NCBI GenBank assembly: GCA_022453515.1
Contig: JAJNNY010000061.1
Span: 1 to 64,000 of the forward strand
DNA: 64,000 nt
Direction: 5' to 3'
From: Astrocystis sublimbata
Lineage: Eukaryota; Ascomycota; Sordariomycetes; Xylariales; Xylariaceae
In this document: positions 47,577 through 60,573 of the stretch, one piece after another
How positions within the stretch are numbered: position 1 is the stretch's first letter
Layout: each line of letters starts with the position of its first letter
Notes under the pieces: model-generated
The model's input: only the letters and a program-made list of their open reading frames with translations
Databases searched by the model: none
What the model was told of the DNA's origin: nothing
Position numbers and translations under genes: made by a program

Positions 47577-50433
47577 TTGTATGTATGTTCCGGGTCGAGG
47601 TACCTGCGTTGAGGTGCAGCCAAGTGGGTGTGGGGGTGTTCCCTGTTGCTAGTCCACAAGCCGAGCGAAAGCGGGAGGAGATCAAGGGAGCCGGGGGTCC
47701 CAGGTCCAAGTCTATCGTGCTGGGGTCCCTTCAGAAAAATGTATCCGAGAGTCTAGGTATTGCCAGAATCCACCCAAGAGTCAAATGTGCCCGTGCTAGG
47801 GTTCGTGAATGATACCACCCGAACTATTATGTTCGCCCGTTTCGAATTTCGTGATAATTAGTATTAATTCTTGTCGAAAGAATGACTTGATCCACGCGAG
47901 TACCAGCTCGCCTTTCACTTTGGAATATTAAACAGCGGATAAGAGGTATGGGATGGGAAGCGGAGAGGAGGAGGTGGGAGAGAGAGAGGGGGGTTGTTGA
48001 GGTGGAATGGGACGACACTTGAATCTTCTACCCTTTACAACTTCATCAACTCGGGAGATATGTGGGCAAAGGAGATGTGAAGCCTTATATCATAGTCTTG
48101 CTCTCATCCGCTTGTGTGACGAGTTGGTTCTGCTCGATGTGCAGTGTTCAAAAATAGCAACAAGAGACCATATCGGGCTAATTCCGATTTAACCCATGGT
48201 TGACGCGGCCTAATTACAGACCACTGCATGTGTAATTAGTCCACTTGGTCTGAGTGGACGTGACCGAGTGCGCTTGGAGATTCCAATCAAGGTGGTCGCT
48301 TGGACGGGCCTGACCATCTCGAGTCCAGGAAAGAAATGGGCCCCCCTCCTCGCCCTCCACTCTACCAACCACAACCAGCCACCCCACCGGAAAGTAGCGG
48401 TGCAGAAATGGTACCACTCGGTGTCACGCACGGCTGCATGCAGAGACCGGGATGAGCAGTGGTGTGGGTGACATCGTGCTTCTTCTCAGCGACTCACAGC
48501 AATACCTCTCCCAGTGGTTGGCTAGCCAGGTGGAGGGACGTTCCGGTCCACCGGCCGAGCAGTGAGTGTCTAGGTACCTTTTGGCTTGTTCTTACTTAGT
48601 ACTTCCAACTTGTGACCTGCTGATTTCATTTGCTCACTTGTCAGCCAGCCCTGTGTTGCGGTAACCTTGCTTTTTTGTATGTACCGTCCGTGACGATTGG
48701 GACATTCTGCCGGGTGCTGTGGTCATGAGCCTGGGGCCAGGATTGGGGGAAACACATATCTAGGCGCCTTGTGTTTACGAGTACGTGTCTGTGTCTTCCC
48801 ACTCGCACAATTCGAGTTTCTACTACGTACGCTGAGTCACTAATACGCAAACCCCGCAAAGTAGTGCGATGGTAGTCCCTATCATGGTGCAATTTCGTCC
48901 GTGAAGATCATCCCAGGTGCAAATGCATCTGCATATGCACATCCCACAACATCAGGAATGGGCCGTTGAGGGCACTCGGTCGCAGCTCTCGGCTGGACCA
49001 GACCATCATTGGCTGCATGTGAGTAATATCATCGAAGGTATCGCAGAATGTTACTCTGTATCCTGGTATAGTGTCCAGTAGTATACGTGATGAAGGTGGG
49101 TGGATGTCACCAAGCTGCAGCACTTCATTAGCCATTTTTGATTACTGGTTGCATTTGCTCTATGCGACATGCCCGCTTCCGGCAAAAAACGACGGCCAAA
49201 TGAGCTCCCAGCGTACATGCAGCTCGTTGCTCGCTTGATAGGAAATTTCTCGGCCTGTGGACCAACTTGATCAGGGTGTGCCAACGCGAACACGTTAATG
49301 CTTAGAGGCAGTGTTCGGAAGCTGGGTATGATACCTGGAGGCATGAAGCTCTAATCCATTGGCACCATAACCAAATGAGCAATGTAACAGTAACCAATAA
49401 GACGGCGAAAGTCGCATTGGTGAAGAACATTGGAGACATGTCGATGTGTGTCCGCCTCGTGACCGCCAAGTAGGGAGAGGAGCAAGTGCGCCTCAGTGGA
49501 TACCCAAGCAGGGGAATTTGTAAATGCCAAAATTTTCTCAGATCTCGTGAGAGTAGGTACTCGAGTACTTGAGCACGCAAATCGCCAGAGCAAGATACAA
49601 CGAACCTCACCCCAGCCAGCACCCAAGCATGCCGGGAGGAGGAGTCAATAGGTCGGGATAGTGGCATGCCAGCATTGCGACTTCTGGATGCTGATTCGTG
49701 GTCGAGCTCAATGCTGGCGCCGATAGTGGACTCAGCCGGGTGAGATTAGCGGATGTGACAAGTAGACTTGACGGGCGGGGATTGGTCAGAGCTCCTTCGC
49801 CAGGGCTCGGGAGGGATGAGTGCCAAGCGCAGGGCATCAGCCAATGCCCATGCAGGGACGGGAAGTTCCCTTTAGCGTTGCCTCTAGCGTTGCCTCTAGC
49901 GCCCTGCAGCCAAGTTATGCGTCTACGCTACAATGCCACGCTACGATGCAACGCTAGCCCGACTTGTCATTTCAAAAGGGCAGGAAGTGGGCACTATCTA
50001 TATGCCGACAGGGGCATACCGTCACTTCGCTATGGGGGCTTCGTGGGGTCGCGATGCAGACCACGGTACTCTGCAGCAAATATTCACTACATAGATACCT
50101 AATAGGTAGTATTCCAGTGCGCAGCCAAGGGACGTCAGTGGATGGGTGGGCAGGGAGGCTGGGATGGACGCTTCTCGGTTTATTTAGCTTCATGGTCAGC
50201 AAGAAACTGCCAACCCAGCATCTCGTTATCCGTAGGACGATGAAGGACATCGAGTATGAAGACGGGCTGAACCGCACATCCCCAGGCTATCTGGGCACCC
50301 ATCCATTCAGGAAGGTTGACCTCGGGTAGGTACATATCCTCACTCACATTTAGTCATGAGAATCCAACGAAAACCGTTGAACCGTGAACAGGCTTCCGAG
50401 CCTTAGTTATCGTGGTCTAACATCTAGCGTGCT

Positions 50434-50456
50434 TAGGTAGGTAGGTAGGTAAGTAG
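50434..50456. repeat. GGTA tetranucleotide repeat
   Basis: Four to five tandem TAGG/GGTA units in non-coding DNA. Confidence 0.65.
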
Positions 50457-53400
50457 ATTGATAGACTTTACGACCTAGATATGCAGGTAGTTTAGGTGGT
50501 GCTGAACTGAGTTAGTAAATCGTCTACTGCGAGCTGGAGTCGACCAATATCGAGCGTCCTCTGCATGCTCACCACTTAGCGTATTTCCGTAGATTCACGG
50601 CTAGTTGCTCTAGGCGGGCAGATGCTGCGCGGGCTCTGCGCGGGGTGAGGGATGGGGTGAGATTTTCACCCCCCAAAGGGCTCGAGCTTCTACACTACCG
50701 TAGTGGATGGAGCATTATACTACAGACCACCCGAGACAGGGGTGCCCTGTTATCGGTACTTCCAACTTCCAAAAGCCAGAGTTCGTGCTCGACTGAGGTA
50801 CCTGCGTACATCCATGTGTGGGAACTTAGCCCCGATGGGCAGGTTAATTTGTCTGTTTCTATTTCTGGGCAAATATTGGACAGAGTTCGGGCTAATATCA
50901 CGTTGCTGCAAAACAAGTATCACCGGCGCCTAATAGTATGACGTTGAGCAAGATGCTATTTTTGAATTTGCCCGCTCTTCTCTCCAACAGGACGGGATAA
51001 TTAGGCCTGGCTCGGCGTTTACCAAGTACCTAGGTACCGCATACTGCGAGCACGATCGCTTGATATTAGATGGCATACTGAGTATGTACTTGGTTGCACT
51101 GATGTTGGAGCATCGTAGCAAGGTAGCTCGGTAGGATCATAAGCCGGTCCAGCCATCCTAGAGCCATGAACCATCCCAGAAGTAGTCGCTAAGGTATCTG
51201 AGGTTAGGTAGGCAGGTTTTCCGGTTCTCCCCGCAGCATGATGCGCGACATCTTTGATTATCGCAGGCATGGGAGACTCCCGCAGCAACGAGGTTGTGTG
51301 TTCATGATCTGCTACGCGAGGCAGTATTGTAAGGTAGAGTAGTATGCCTTAGGGGTAGAGGACCGTGGCAATGGCTTCGGGAAGCACATTGACTACAAAC
51401 CCATCCATTCTTCCCAACATGTAGGTAGTAGTAGGCACTATGTAGTACTCATAGAGGCTTTTTCGAAGGATTTCAGAAACTCCACGGGCCCGTAGTTCCT
51501 GGTCGGAATCAAAGTTTCCACCACCGTACATTTGTAGGTGAGAATAGCCTCTTGTCGGTGTGAGAGATACTTGTGTTTATTCACACAACTGCACGCATCA
51601 TACGTCGGGGATACGAGTATACTGTTCTATTCTCATACACCACCTACACCACCTACATTTCTTTCTCAACGTAGCTGCGCAAGATATAAGCCACACACGG
51701 CTCGCAGCATTTCCGTGGTTCCGGTAAACGCTGAGCAGCCGTCCAGATACCGGTAGGCAATGATCGAGTGCATTGATGATCGCCGACACACACAGAAATT
51801 TCGCCCACCGCCATGTTGCCATGACGCCCCCATGTCTGTCTGTTGTGCTATTTTCCCCCAACCCTGTCGAATTTGTTGATGTGAACCAGCGCAAGCCAAA
51901 ATTGCTCAGTGTCGCGCAGCAACTAAGCTTTGCCGGGTGCGGCTCACGATCCGAGGACCTTACAACTGCTAGGCAATGACAAATCCCGCCGTAGAATGCG
52001 ACTACTGCATAGCCTATCAGTATCGTCACAGTGATACGTGGAGAGCTCTATGCTGCGATCTATGGGGACAGTAGGTAGCCAGACCTGGGGAGAGAAGAAG
52101 CTAGTTGCGCCAATTCCTTACTTTGAGACTAGAGCACATCTAGAGTTCAGCCACTCGAGCCACTCAAGCCAATTGAAAAAAAAAAACCTCAACTACGATG
52201 TATGCGATCCTTCCGAATTGGCCGGCAGATCTGATGTGAGTGATGCACAAGGAAGGGCGAAGAGATAAACGGCCGCGTCGAGATGCCACCAGGCCTGACC
52301 AGCCCTGTCTTAGGAAAGTCCCGCTCTGCAAGGTAAGCCTAACCTTAGGTAGGTACCTACACTGGCCGTAGCCACTGCAGCTACCCCTAGGCTCGCTAGG
52401 TACGGCGTCGTGTGGCTGAATGAAGGGTTCACAACCTCTCTCATGTGACAATTGTTTTCAGATTGTTTTCACATCTTCATTGGTGCTCACTCAGTTTCGG
52501 CTATTTTCGCAGATCATAAGATGTACTCATTTATAAGTCAGGCCGAGAATATCAGCCAATCGCAAAACAAACGTCATATCATGCAAGTAAACAGAGGATT
52601 GCGGCCTGAAGCGGCTCATCAATGTTTTTCGAGTCGGCATGGGATAGACAACGCCACTAGATGGGATTGTAAGAGAAGGCGGTCAGGTGTATACGATTGA
52701 CGACCCGACACCGCATATCCACGGCATGAACACCGACACTGCTTTTTCATGACCTCGAGACCGCCGACGCCCTGGTTGAGGTGAGGACGCGCAGACTCGG
52801 TGAAGCTCGCCACACCGTTCCCAGTGAGCAGGTATGAAAAACTACGCAGAATGCCACCCCACTGGACTAAATCGTGCATGTTCAAGGCGTGGCAATATGC
52901 AGCTGAGAACTGGAGGTGTGTGTCCTGTACAGAATCCTCTGTCCTTCGATGCATACATATGTGCAACGGTCGAGGCTAAGCTAGAATTGATGTGGGATAA
53001 CAAGGATGCCGTATGTTCTCGCTCGGGTCGCCGTTCTGGATCTCAAGAAGCCCCATCTGAGCTCTCCACCAGATATGACTCTTTCGATGGAACACGCCCA
53101 TACACAAGCCATGATCATGTTAGTGATCCCACTAGGTGGCGGGTATGAATGGGGACTCTCGAATCAGACAGGTGTGTATCTTGCCAGTCACCCATGTGCG
53201 AGCCAACCAAACTGAATACCCGTGATTGAGCTTTGGAACAATCACCTTGTTCCTGCCCTAGTTCATGGCCTTGTGCTGAATGCAAGGCGGGAGCTGTGAT
53301 TCATTGCGGTACCGGCCGGTATATGTGTAGAGGGACCTCAGTCTTGGAAGTATGCGTAAAGTTCTGCAGATCATGTGCGGTGCCGCCGGCCGGTGCGTTG

Positions 53401-53939
53401 GGTCTGAGCGTCTGAGACGAACCAGCCCCCTCGCTATTGGGTATCTATCCAGGTCTTTCGATGCCGGAGAAACTTCTCAGCAGTTCGAGTCGACGGCGCT
53501 AGGGGGATCTGCATATTGCTACGAATCCTTTCACAGGACTTTCGAGGCTTTACACTAAAGTAGTCGCAAAATCGGACCGTTCCATATACCTAATCGCAAG
53601 AGGATCCTTCGATCTTCGTTAGACTATAGCTTTTCAGCAAATCGAGGAGCTCGCACAACTCTGCATCTGTTGCTCATACGAGTAGTTACAATTGGCCATC
53701 AATAGAATACTTACAGTGCCTATGCATTGTTCGTGAGCTATCTGTTTCTGGATCGGGCAGCCTTTGAGACCACTATTGATACTAGAGCCCGACGTATGAA
53801 CACCAATCCAATCTGATGACAGGTGTCACGAGCGAGGGCTATACTTTCCCCCCTTGTCTATATACCCGAGCTGCAACTGTGTTGTTTTCCCAGCCCGAAA
53901 TCGAGGCGAGGAAGATGGGGATATTGTAGGGTAGTATAC

Positions 53940-54248
53940 TTACACGTAGGTAGCATCCCAGCGTCCCAGCATGTAACCGAATTGCCTCTTTTGGAATTCC
54001 CTCTTTGCTCGCCCACTTCGGCCTTGGCCAGCCGGTGTGGCCCACAGAACATCGTCTAATACTGCTCCAGTGCTCTCGATCTTGCCTCGCTTGCCCAGCA
54101 TTTCGCGCATGAATACCGTAGCCCAGGTAAGGATATAGCTTACGTAGCTGACATAGATGCTTGCTCGTTCCAAGTAACTGCACCCCGGCTGGAAAGATTT
54201 CTCGAGCCTGTGCATCCTGGCGCCACACACTAGTTGGAGGTTTGTCAT
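53940..54248 (-). CDS. Possible small protein or first exon, 102 codons
   Basis: A true ATG at 54246-54248 opens 102 codons with ordinary codon usage and no low complexity. The sequence has a hydrophobic stretch (IYVSYVSYILTWATVFM) and a basic segment near the end. Just before the stop there is a perfect GTAAGT donor (complement of about 53935-53940), so it could be the first exon of a longer gene. I recognise no family, and an overlapping minus-strand frame of 140 codons weakens the call. Confidence 0.2.
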   Translation of the reverse strand: MTNLQLVCGARMHRLEKSFQPGCSYLERASIYVSYVSYILTWATVFMREMLGKRGKIESTGAVLDDVLWATPAGQGRSGRAKREFQKRQFGYMLGRWDATYV

Positions 54249-55507
54249 GATCAGATTTCACAGACCGACTTCACAATATCATGTGGTTTCTCGTTTCCCA
54301 CTTACCGCTAGTACAGCAACCACAGTAGATACAGCAATACCGGCCCTCGATCATGACAGCACAGCAGAGACGCATACCAGGGGGACTAGGGTACGTACTG
54401 ACTTATCAGACGATCGAGCCGAGGCGTCCCGCAAACTGACGGAAGTTACACGCGATGTCGGGGATCGACGCTTGGGGTGCCTCGGTGCTCCTCGATCCCA
54501 TCCAGCGGATAGGGCAATTGTTGGTGCTGAGTTCTGAGGCCTTGCAGCTGGTGTGGCTGGTCCCGACCATGTCGGGCATGTTACCATGGACGAGGAACAT
54601 GGACCTGCGAGAGACTTTGAACATGACTCTGCTGCTTTTCGACGGATCGGGCTGGTCTCTCGTTGGTGCTGGGCCATCCCTGGACTGGCGAGCTGGGCCT
54701 CTGGGACGAGAGAGGGTGAGAGAGAGAGAGAACAGCCGTGCAAGGTTACACCCGGCCCATGTCTCTTCACGGGCGCTTAGCCAACGTCTGTTTCTGGGGT
54801 CGAGGAAGCCTATCGTGGCCAATCAGGCGCGCAGGGCCGGTGGCTCCATGCAACTCGTGGCCTCCTCACTTTTCTCGGCCAACCACGATGCTCGCTGCCC
54901 TTCGCCCTTCGCGCCGTGGTTGGTCGACCGTGGGCCGGCGGGCTCGGCCCTTGGAATGCATGCCTCTGCTTTCGCTGTGCAGTCGGGTCGGTAAAGGCTA
55001 TTATTAGGGGGGGTGCGCATGGGCTATGGGTGACTGTATGTACTATGTAGGTGATTCGTGCGCTGTAACGCTCGCTCCCGGTGCTCCAGAAACAAATCAG
55101 ATCGCAGGGCGGCGCTATCACACTCGATCTCTCCCCCTCCCTGCAAGCGAGCGAGACTGTCGTGAACCGGCCGTGAACCGACCGTGAGTGCCTTAGCTGC
55201 AGCGCTACCCCCATAGTCATACATAGTCATACATATACAGCTACCCGCAAGTGTCTGCGAGCACGCCTTGGCTCACCTTTCCCGCTTTCTGCAACGTTGA
55301 ACCGGTCCTTCGGACACCCACCCACCCATAACAAGCTTTCCTTTTCCGTCAGCGTTCGAGCATTTGCATATTCCCTATACCCGTGTCCCTGGTTTTAGAG
55401 AGGGAACACGCCGGCGACGGCAAGGTCGACGAAGAAATTGAAAAAGAAAAAGAAGAAAGAAAAGAAGCAGAAGCAGAGGAAGACGCGCAATCGCAACTCT
55501 GCCCAAA

Positions 55508-58098
55508 ATGGTAAGTAGGGCGTCGGGGAATAATCGCCGTGTAAGAGCAATCAGGTCCTAGATGTCACTAACACGCTATTCTGGTAGAATGCGCAATCAT
55601 ATTCCGTGGGCGGGCGGCCGCATCTCCAAATCCGAGAGAATAGATTTCACGACGCTTACTTCGGGCTCAAACAATCCGAATTCCGTCCCATCTCAGTCAC
55701 AACCGAAATCGTGGACACGGAATGGGAGGAGGACGAAGGCAGTGAGATGGAAGAATATGACGACACCAATTCACCTCGAATGAGCGTTGATTCGGTACGT
55801 GAGAGGCTAGACTTGCATTATTCATGGGTTTTAATTTACTAACGTGTCAACTAGACTGGCCAGCAAAGCGCAACGACGTTGTCTTCATACGACGAGGTAC
55901 ACACGCCGAGGTCGAGCCGGACTCATGAGGCGTATTCCTATGATTTCCACTCATCAAAGCCAGTCGAGGGACCTAGGGGACCGCACCTGTTCCGGTCCTC
56001 CACCGCCTCATCAGGTCTATTCGACTACCAAGACATACTTTCCTTGTCGCCGATAACACCCAAGACGGCCAAACCCTACGAGGTGGAGTTCCAACAGCCC
56101 TACCTTGCTGACCCGTTGCCTCGCTCTCGAGGCAGTCCTTATCAATTTACCCACGAGAAGCTGGACCCCGTCAATTTGGCAGTGTGGTCACCCCAGAAGG
56201 TAGCGCAATGGATGCTCAACGCTGGCATTGATATGCCGGTCGTGGAGAAGTTCATCGAGAATGATATCAACGGCGCTATTCTGATAACGTTGAAATTTGA
56301 GGATTTGAGGGAACTTGACATTCAGTCATTTGGTATGAGAACAAAGATATGGGAGGAAATTCATGTTCTCAGGAACCCCAAACAGGAGTCGCCACGACCC
56401 GAGACCCCAATAGAAGATGAGGAGAGCAGGGAGGCGAAGAGGGAGAGGCGAAGGGCGGAGAGGGAGTACAATGACGGGCTAGAGCGCTCCGAAAGCTTGA
56501 AGCACACCAGGAGCGTGAAGCGTAGCCACAACAGGCGAAATCTAGCTCGTGAGGACATCATCTCTCCCTTGGAGTCGGTCTCCATTGTGGGCATTGAACA
56601 AATGATTCCCGAGCCGCATTTCTGCTCCAAGGGCGAGAACTGCAAGACCTATAGGAAACGGCAACGGCTGATTGAGGCGTTCAAGAATGACCACCCTTTC
56701 GTAGACATGGATAAGGGCGGCATCATCCTTGTGGCCGGTGACCCAGGAAATCCTGAGACGGCACCAGCACTCAACCGCCCTTCGCCAGCCGAGGACACGC
56801 GGCCAATGTCTGACGTTGTGCCATCGGTAGTGGCCTCGTCGGACGTTCTCGGCCCTGGCATGGCTCCTTTGCAGTATCTGCAAGAAGCCGCACTTCGCAA
56901 TCTACAGACAAGGGATCCACAGGATAATGTCCGACAGTTCCTAGATTTCCAACACCAGGACTGTGAGGAGGTCCCGCCAACACCTCCATTTGAGCTTCAA
57001 CCCGGACGAGCACCGCATGGTGGCCTGAGAGCTCTACCCAAACTGTCGATTCCCGGGCAACCGCAACAGTACAAACCCTCTAGACTTCAAGAGGAGTTTA
57101 TTCCTTACCGCATGGAGAGAGCCGAGGCGTTGTCCCCGGACCTGACTACACCTGTTGCTCCTTACCGCTTCGGCACCCCCTTCTCGGACATGGACGTCCC
57201 CGTCACCGCCGTACCTCTAGGTCCTGTAGCTCGGGATGCATCCCAATCAGTTCCCCCCGATATGGGTTACCGGGCCGCTCCCCTCGCTCGCTCCCGGGCT
57301 TCGCATCGTCCGTCCCTCCAGATCATGGATCCGGTGAGGGAAGATGTATGCACCCCAACTACTGCCTTCGGCAACAGCATCGCCAGCCCTCGTCGGCGAC
57401 CTTCTCTCTCACCTCAATCATCCTCGCCTGCCAAGTCAGGATCGCCCCCCAAGATCCCCTCGCGCCCACAGCATATCCTACAGGCACCACCACGCGCTCC
57501 GTTCCCGTGGTCCCAGCCTCAAACCCTCCCAAGCGACGCAGAGAAGGCGCAGGGCATCACGTATCAGGGACCAGTCAAGAAAAGAAAGACGAAGATGCTG
57601 CGCCATGAGTGGCAGGACCAGTTCGCCGTGCTCAAGGGCACACGGCTGGCATTGCACAAGGACACCAACACCCGCGACAAAACGCTCGAGTACATCGACA
57701 TCGATGACTACGCGATCGCGTGCTCGTCGCTGACGTCGACGTCGAAGCTCAACGCCGCCTTCAAGGCCATGAACATCACGCGCGGCCACAAGAAGTCGGC
57801 GTCGACCACCTCGGACGACATCGCGGCCTTTAGCTTCCAGCTGATTCCCCAGGACGTCGAGGGAAGCAAGCGCGCCGGCGTCGCCAGCCGCCTACGCAAC
57901 AAGAGAGAATCCCAGAGCCTCGCGGGACCGCTCACGGGCGGCCTCGACGGCAGCTTCAACGGCACGGGCAAGACCCACCATTTTGCCGTCCGCAGCCGCG
58001 ACGAGCGCATCGACTGGATGCGCGAGCTCATGCTTGCAAAGGCGTTGAAGCAGAAGGGCGAGGGCTTTGAGGTTAGCGTGAACGGAAACATGATTTAG
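55508..58098 (+). CDS. SAM and PH domain protein, BOI/POB1-like
   Basis: Exons 55508..55510, 55588..55794 and 55855..58098 (817 codons plus TAG). The first coding exon is only the ATG, followed directly by GTAAGT; the second begins AATGCGCAATCA and continues MNAQSYSVGGRPHLQIREN. Introns are 77 nt (CACTAACAC branch) and 60 nt. The SAM domain lies at about residues 173-240 (VWSPQKVAQWMLNAGIDMPVVEKF ... FGMRTKIWEEI is split here for length). A conserved Cys motif region (HFCSKGENCKTYRKRQRL) follows near 330, then a Pro-rich disordered stretch and a PH domain at about 640-800 that ends with the usual Trp helix (ERIDWMRELMLAKAL). Yeast Boi1/2 and fission yeast Pob1 combine SH3, SAM and PH and act in polarised growth and exocytosis. 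No SH3 domain is visible here, so the parallel is partial. The PH part is markedly richer in GC than the N-terminal half. Confidence 0.86.
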
Positions 58099-60573
58099 AC
58101 TGCGTTTTCCCATCTCCGCCTCGTGTCATTCTCGTTTATCACCCACCTTATGAGGTATCTGCGATATCACATCGAGCTTCTTGTTGTTACATCCTTCAGT
58201 CGCTCTCTACTCTCTGCTCTGTCTGCTCGGTCAAACTGGTCTTTCATTGTCTCGTAACGAGTTTCCTACATGTCTTGATGTTCCTTTTTTCTCCTTATCT
58301 TACTCGTTCTATCTTTCGATTACGACGCATTTTGTTTTGTATCCAACCGATGATATCCCTTTTTGATTTTACTACTGCGAAGAACTCAGCGAGCCACCTA
58401 CCATGTTTTCTAATTTTCCTGTTCGATTTTATTTATCTCTGACGACCCATTATGACGATTACAAATACCTAGGAGGATATACAGATTGGGGACGGCAAAA
58501 ATGAAGAGCGATGAATACTGGAACCGGATTGACGAATGCGATTGCTTAATGGGGATGGGATGGCAGGCTATACCACCACATTCGTTAGGATTGTTTTATA
58601 TATCGCGCCTGGTAGCTGCTAGTGTGGCAAACGAGTCATTTTTCATCAGCAATGATGAACGTTTAAGTTGAATAGTTGGATTAGAACCAACAATAAGAGA
58701 ATGAAATTTTTTATCTTACTCGCGCACAGCCTTCTAATGACTCACGTTATTTCCCAACATATCAGAAGTTTTCGCTCGTGATTTTATGTAGTAATTGTGT
58801 AGTGTTTTCCAAAGTCATCGTTAGCTGTTGTGGATGTGATCACTTAAATGTCTTGGCTTGAAATAATTTGAAACAAACGTGGGTGTACTCGTGATGAACA
58901 GCTTCTTCTTGGCTTCTCGTTTCCTCTCCATTACTGATCTTGATCGACATGCGATGTCTTTGTTAAAATCAAACACAAATATGGAAAATCCAAAGTGAGG
59001 AAAGGCAGCATTCTGCATAGTGGGACAGGAACATCGACTCAGGATAACCACTTAGGATGGTAGTTCCTTCTCATACTTCATGATTGACTCTTGGCTTCGA
59101 AGCTGTTGAGGCATATATATATTCAACGGTTACTAGAGAAAGCGGTACAACTCTCTTTGACTGTTTATGAATTTGTTTTACTAACATCTTCTCTATAGCA
59201 TTATTTATTGATTCCTCTTCGTATTTGCTTCGAGATCGATTATTAGCTCTGAAGTATGCATTTGAGTTATGTATGCGATGATTATTTAACGTATGACCGA
59301 AAGGATAGACATACCGTTGTTATTATGAATTGCTTTATATGATTCAGGGTATACTTCTTTCCATGTCCTTGGATAAGGTAATATTGAAATTATGTTGGGC
59401 TTGGTTTAAAGAAGTTTAATATAATATAATACAATGTGTGAATATGTAATTATACAAACGGCTATTGTAAGTTCGATATTAACGTAATCGCACTACATAA
59501 TCTCCGAACATTATTAATACATCCATTTCATCTGAAATTTATAGGGGCCGTGGCTTCATATCATATTCTTAATAAATATTCTTGAAGTTGTATAAAATGA
59601 CCAACTATTGTTCCTATTGCAACAGAAACAATCCGGCTTTTTACCAGGTGTACAGCAAGAATTCTCGTTGTTAGAAATGAATCATGACCTGCCTGCCGCG
59701 AAAAGCAACATCCAACATTAGAGAGAGGAATTGATAGAATGATTACTGCAGACTGTGGTGTCATTGTCATATTGTGAACATTAGAGACACTGAAAATTGA
59801 ACAAACTACAATTCAAACGCAGCCTTTTTCGTGTGCTTTATTTTGCTTTTAAGTATTTTCCCATTGAAAAAGAAAGCATGAATACATTGATAGTATATAG
59901 CCGACCTGGACGATTTAGTAGCCATGTAATCATCAAACTAGGGTTGTTTGTAAGACAACGATTTATTGAAGACCTCCGGATCATATCCAATGCCCTCTCA
60001 GCTTTAACTCGAAACAGTGACAAAAGAGTTTCCACTATATGACTCGCCTCTGCCTCTGTCTCAAGTGGGATTTTCACTAGAGGTCTAACCAGATGACGTA
60101 GTTTGTTCAATATATCGCGGAGTATGCCCAACAGAATAGGTAAACGCCCCAAATGAAATGATTTGTACACATTCATGAATAGCTTGAGCTTGGGCAATGC
60201 AATTTGAAGATTTACCGTATCGCCCACTTTCTCAAACTAGCGGCATGAGTCATGCATCCACTAGCAACCACATACACCCGACTCAACATTTTAACGAAAA
60301 AAAGATGAACAATTCTAACGAGTATTTACGTAGCTGACACATAAAATTTGCCTTTCCCTATAGCTTCACGTGAAGGTAACAGTGCCAAACGGAGGGAAGA
60401 CTTGGCGAGGGGTAGAGGTCTCCATTGTAGTACATATTTACAATTTTGTATATGGCACACGGGCTCGCCCATTCCCTGTCCGGAACAGGGCCGACCAGAT
60501 TATTTTACAGTTGGACAATTGGCATCATATCACTTCTTCTTTGTTTCGCTTCTTGCTGCTCTCTTCCTCTCCT
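58099..60573. other. 2.5-kb intergenic region with AT-rich block
   Basis: The first 500 bases are probably the SAM-PH 3' UTR. From about 58.6 to 60.35 kb the base composition drops to roughly one third G+C (about 22 percent around 59400-59460), in contrast to the rest of the window. No intact gene is recognised. A minus-strand frame of about 130 codons at 59838-60227 lacks a 5' ATG. Confidence 0.6.

Larger units (their letters stand above)
47577..55507. other. 7.9-kb gene-poor region between pro1 and the SAM-PH gene
   Basis: No confident gene. Simple repeats: GTAGGTAGG near 50434, TTGCCTCTAGCG twice near 49877-49900, GA-rich tracts near 54715-54730 and 55425-55490. The latter is a purine-rich leader just before the SAM-PH start codon. 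One possible small gene is listed at 53940. Other frames are short or lack ATG. Confidence 0.5.

Noticed and set aside
54455..54994. 179-codon plus-strand frame with ATG
   Set aside because: Overlaps equally long minus-strand frames, contains GA-repeat translation (RERVRERE) and no family was recognised.
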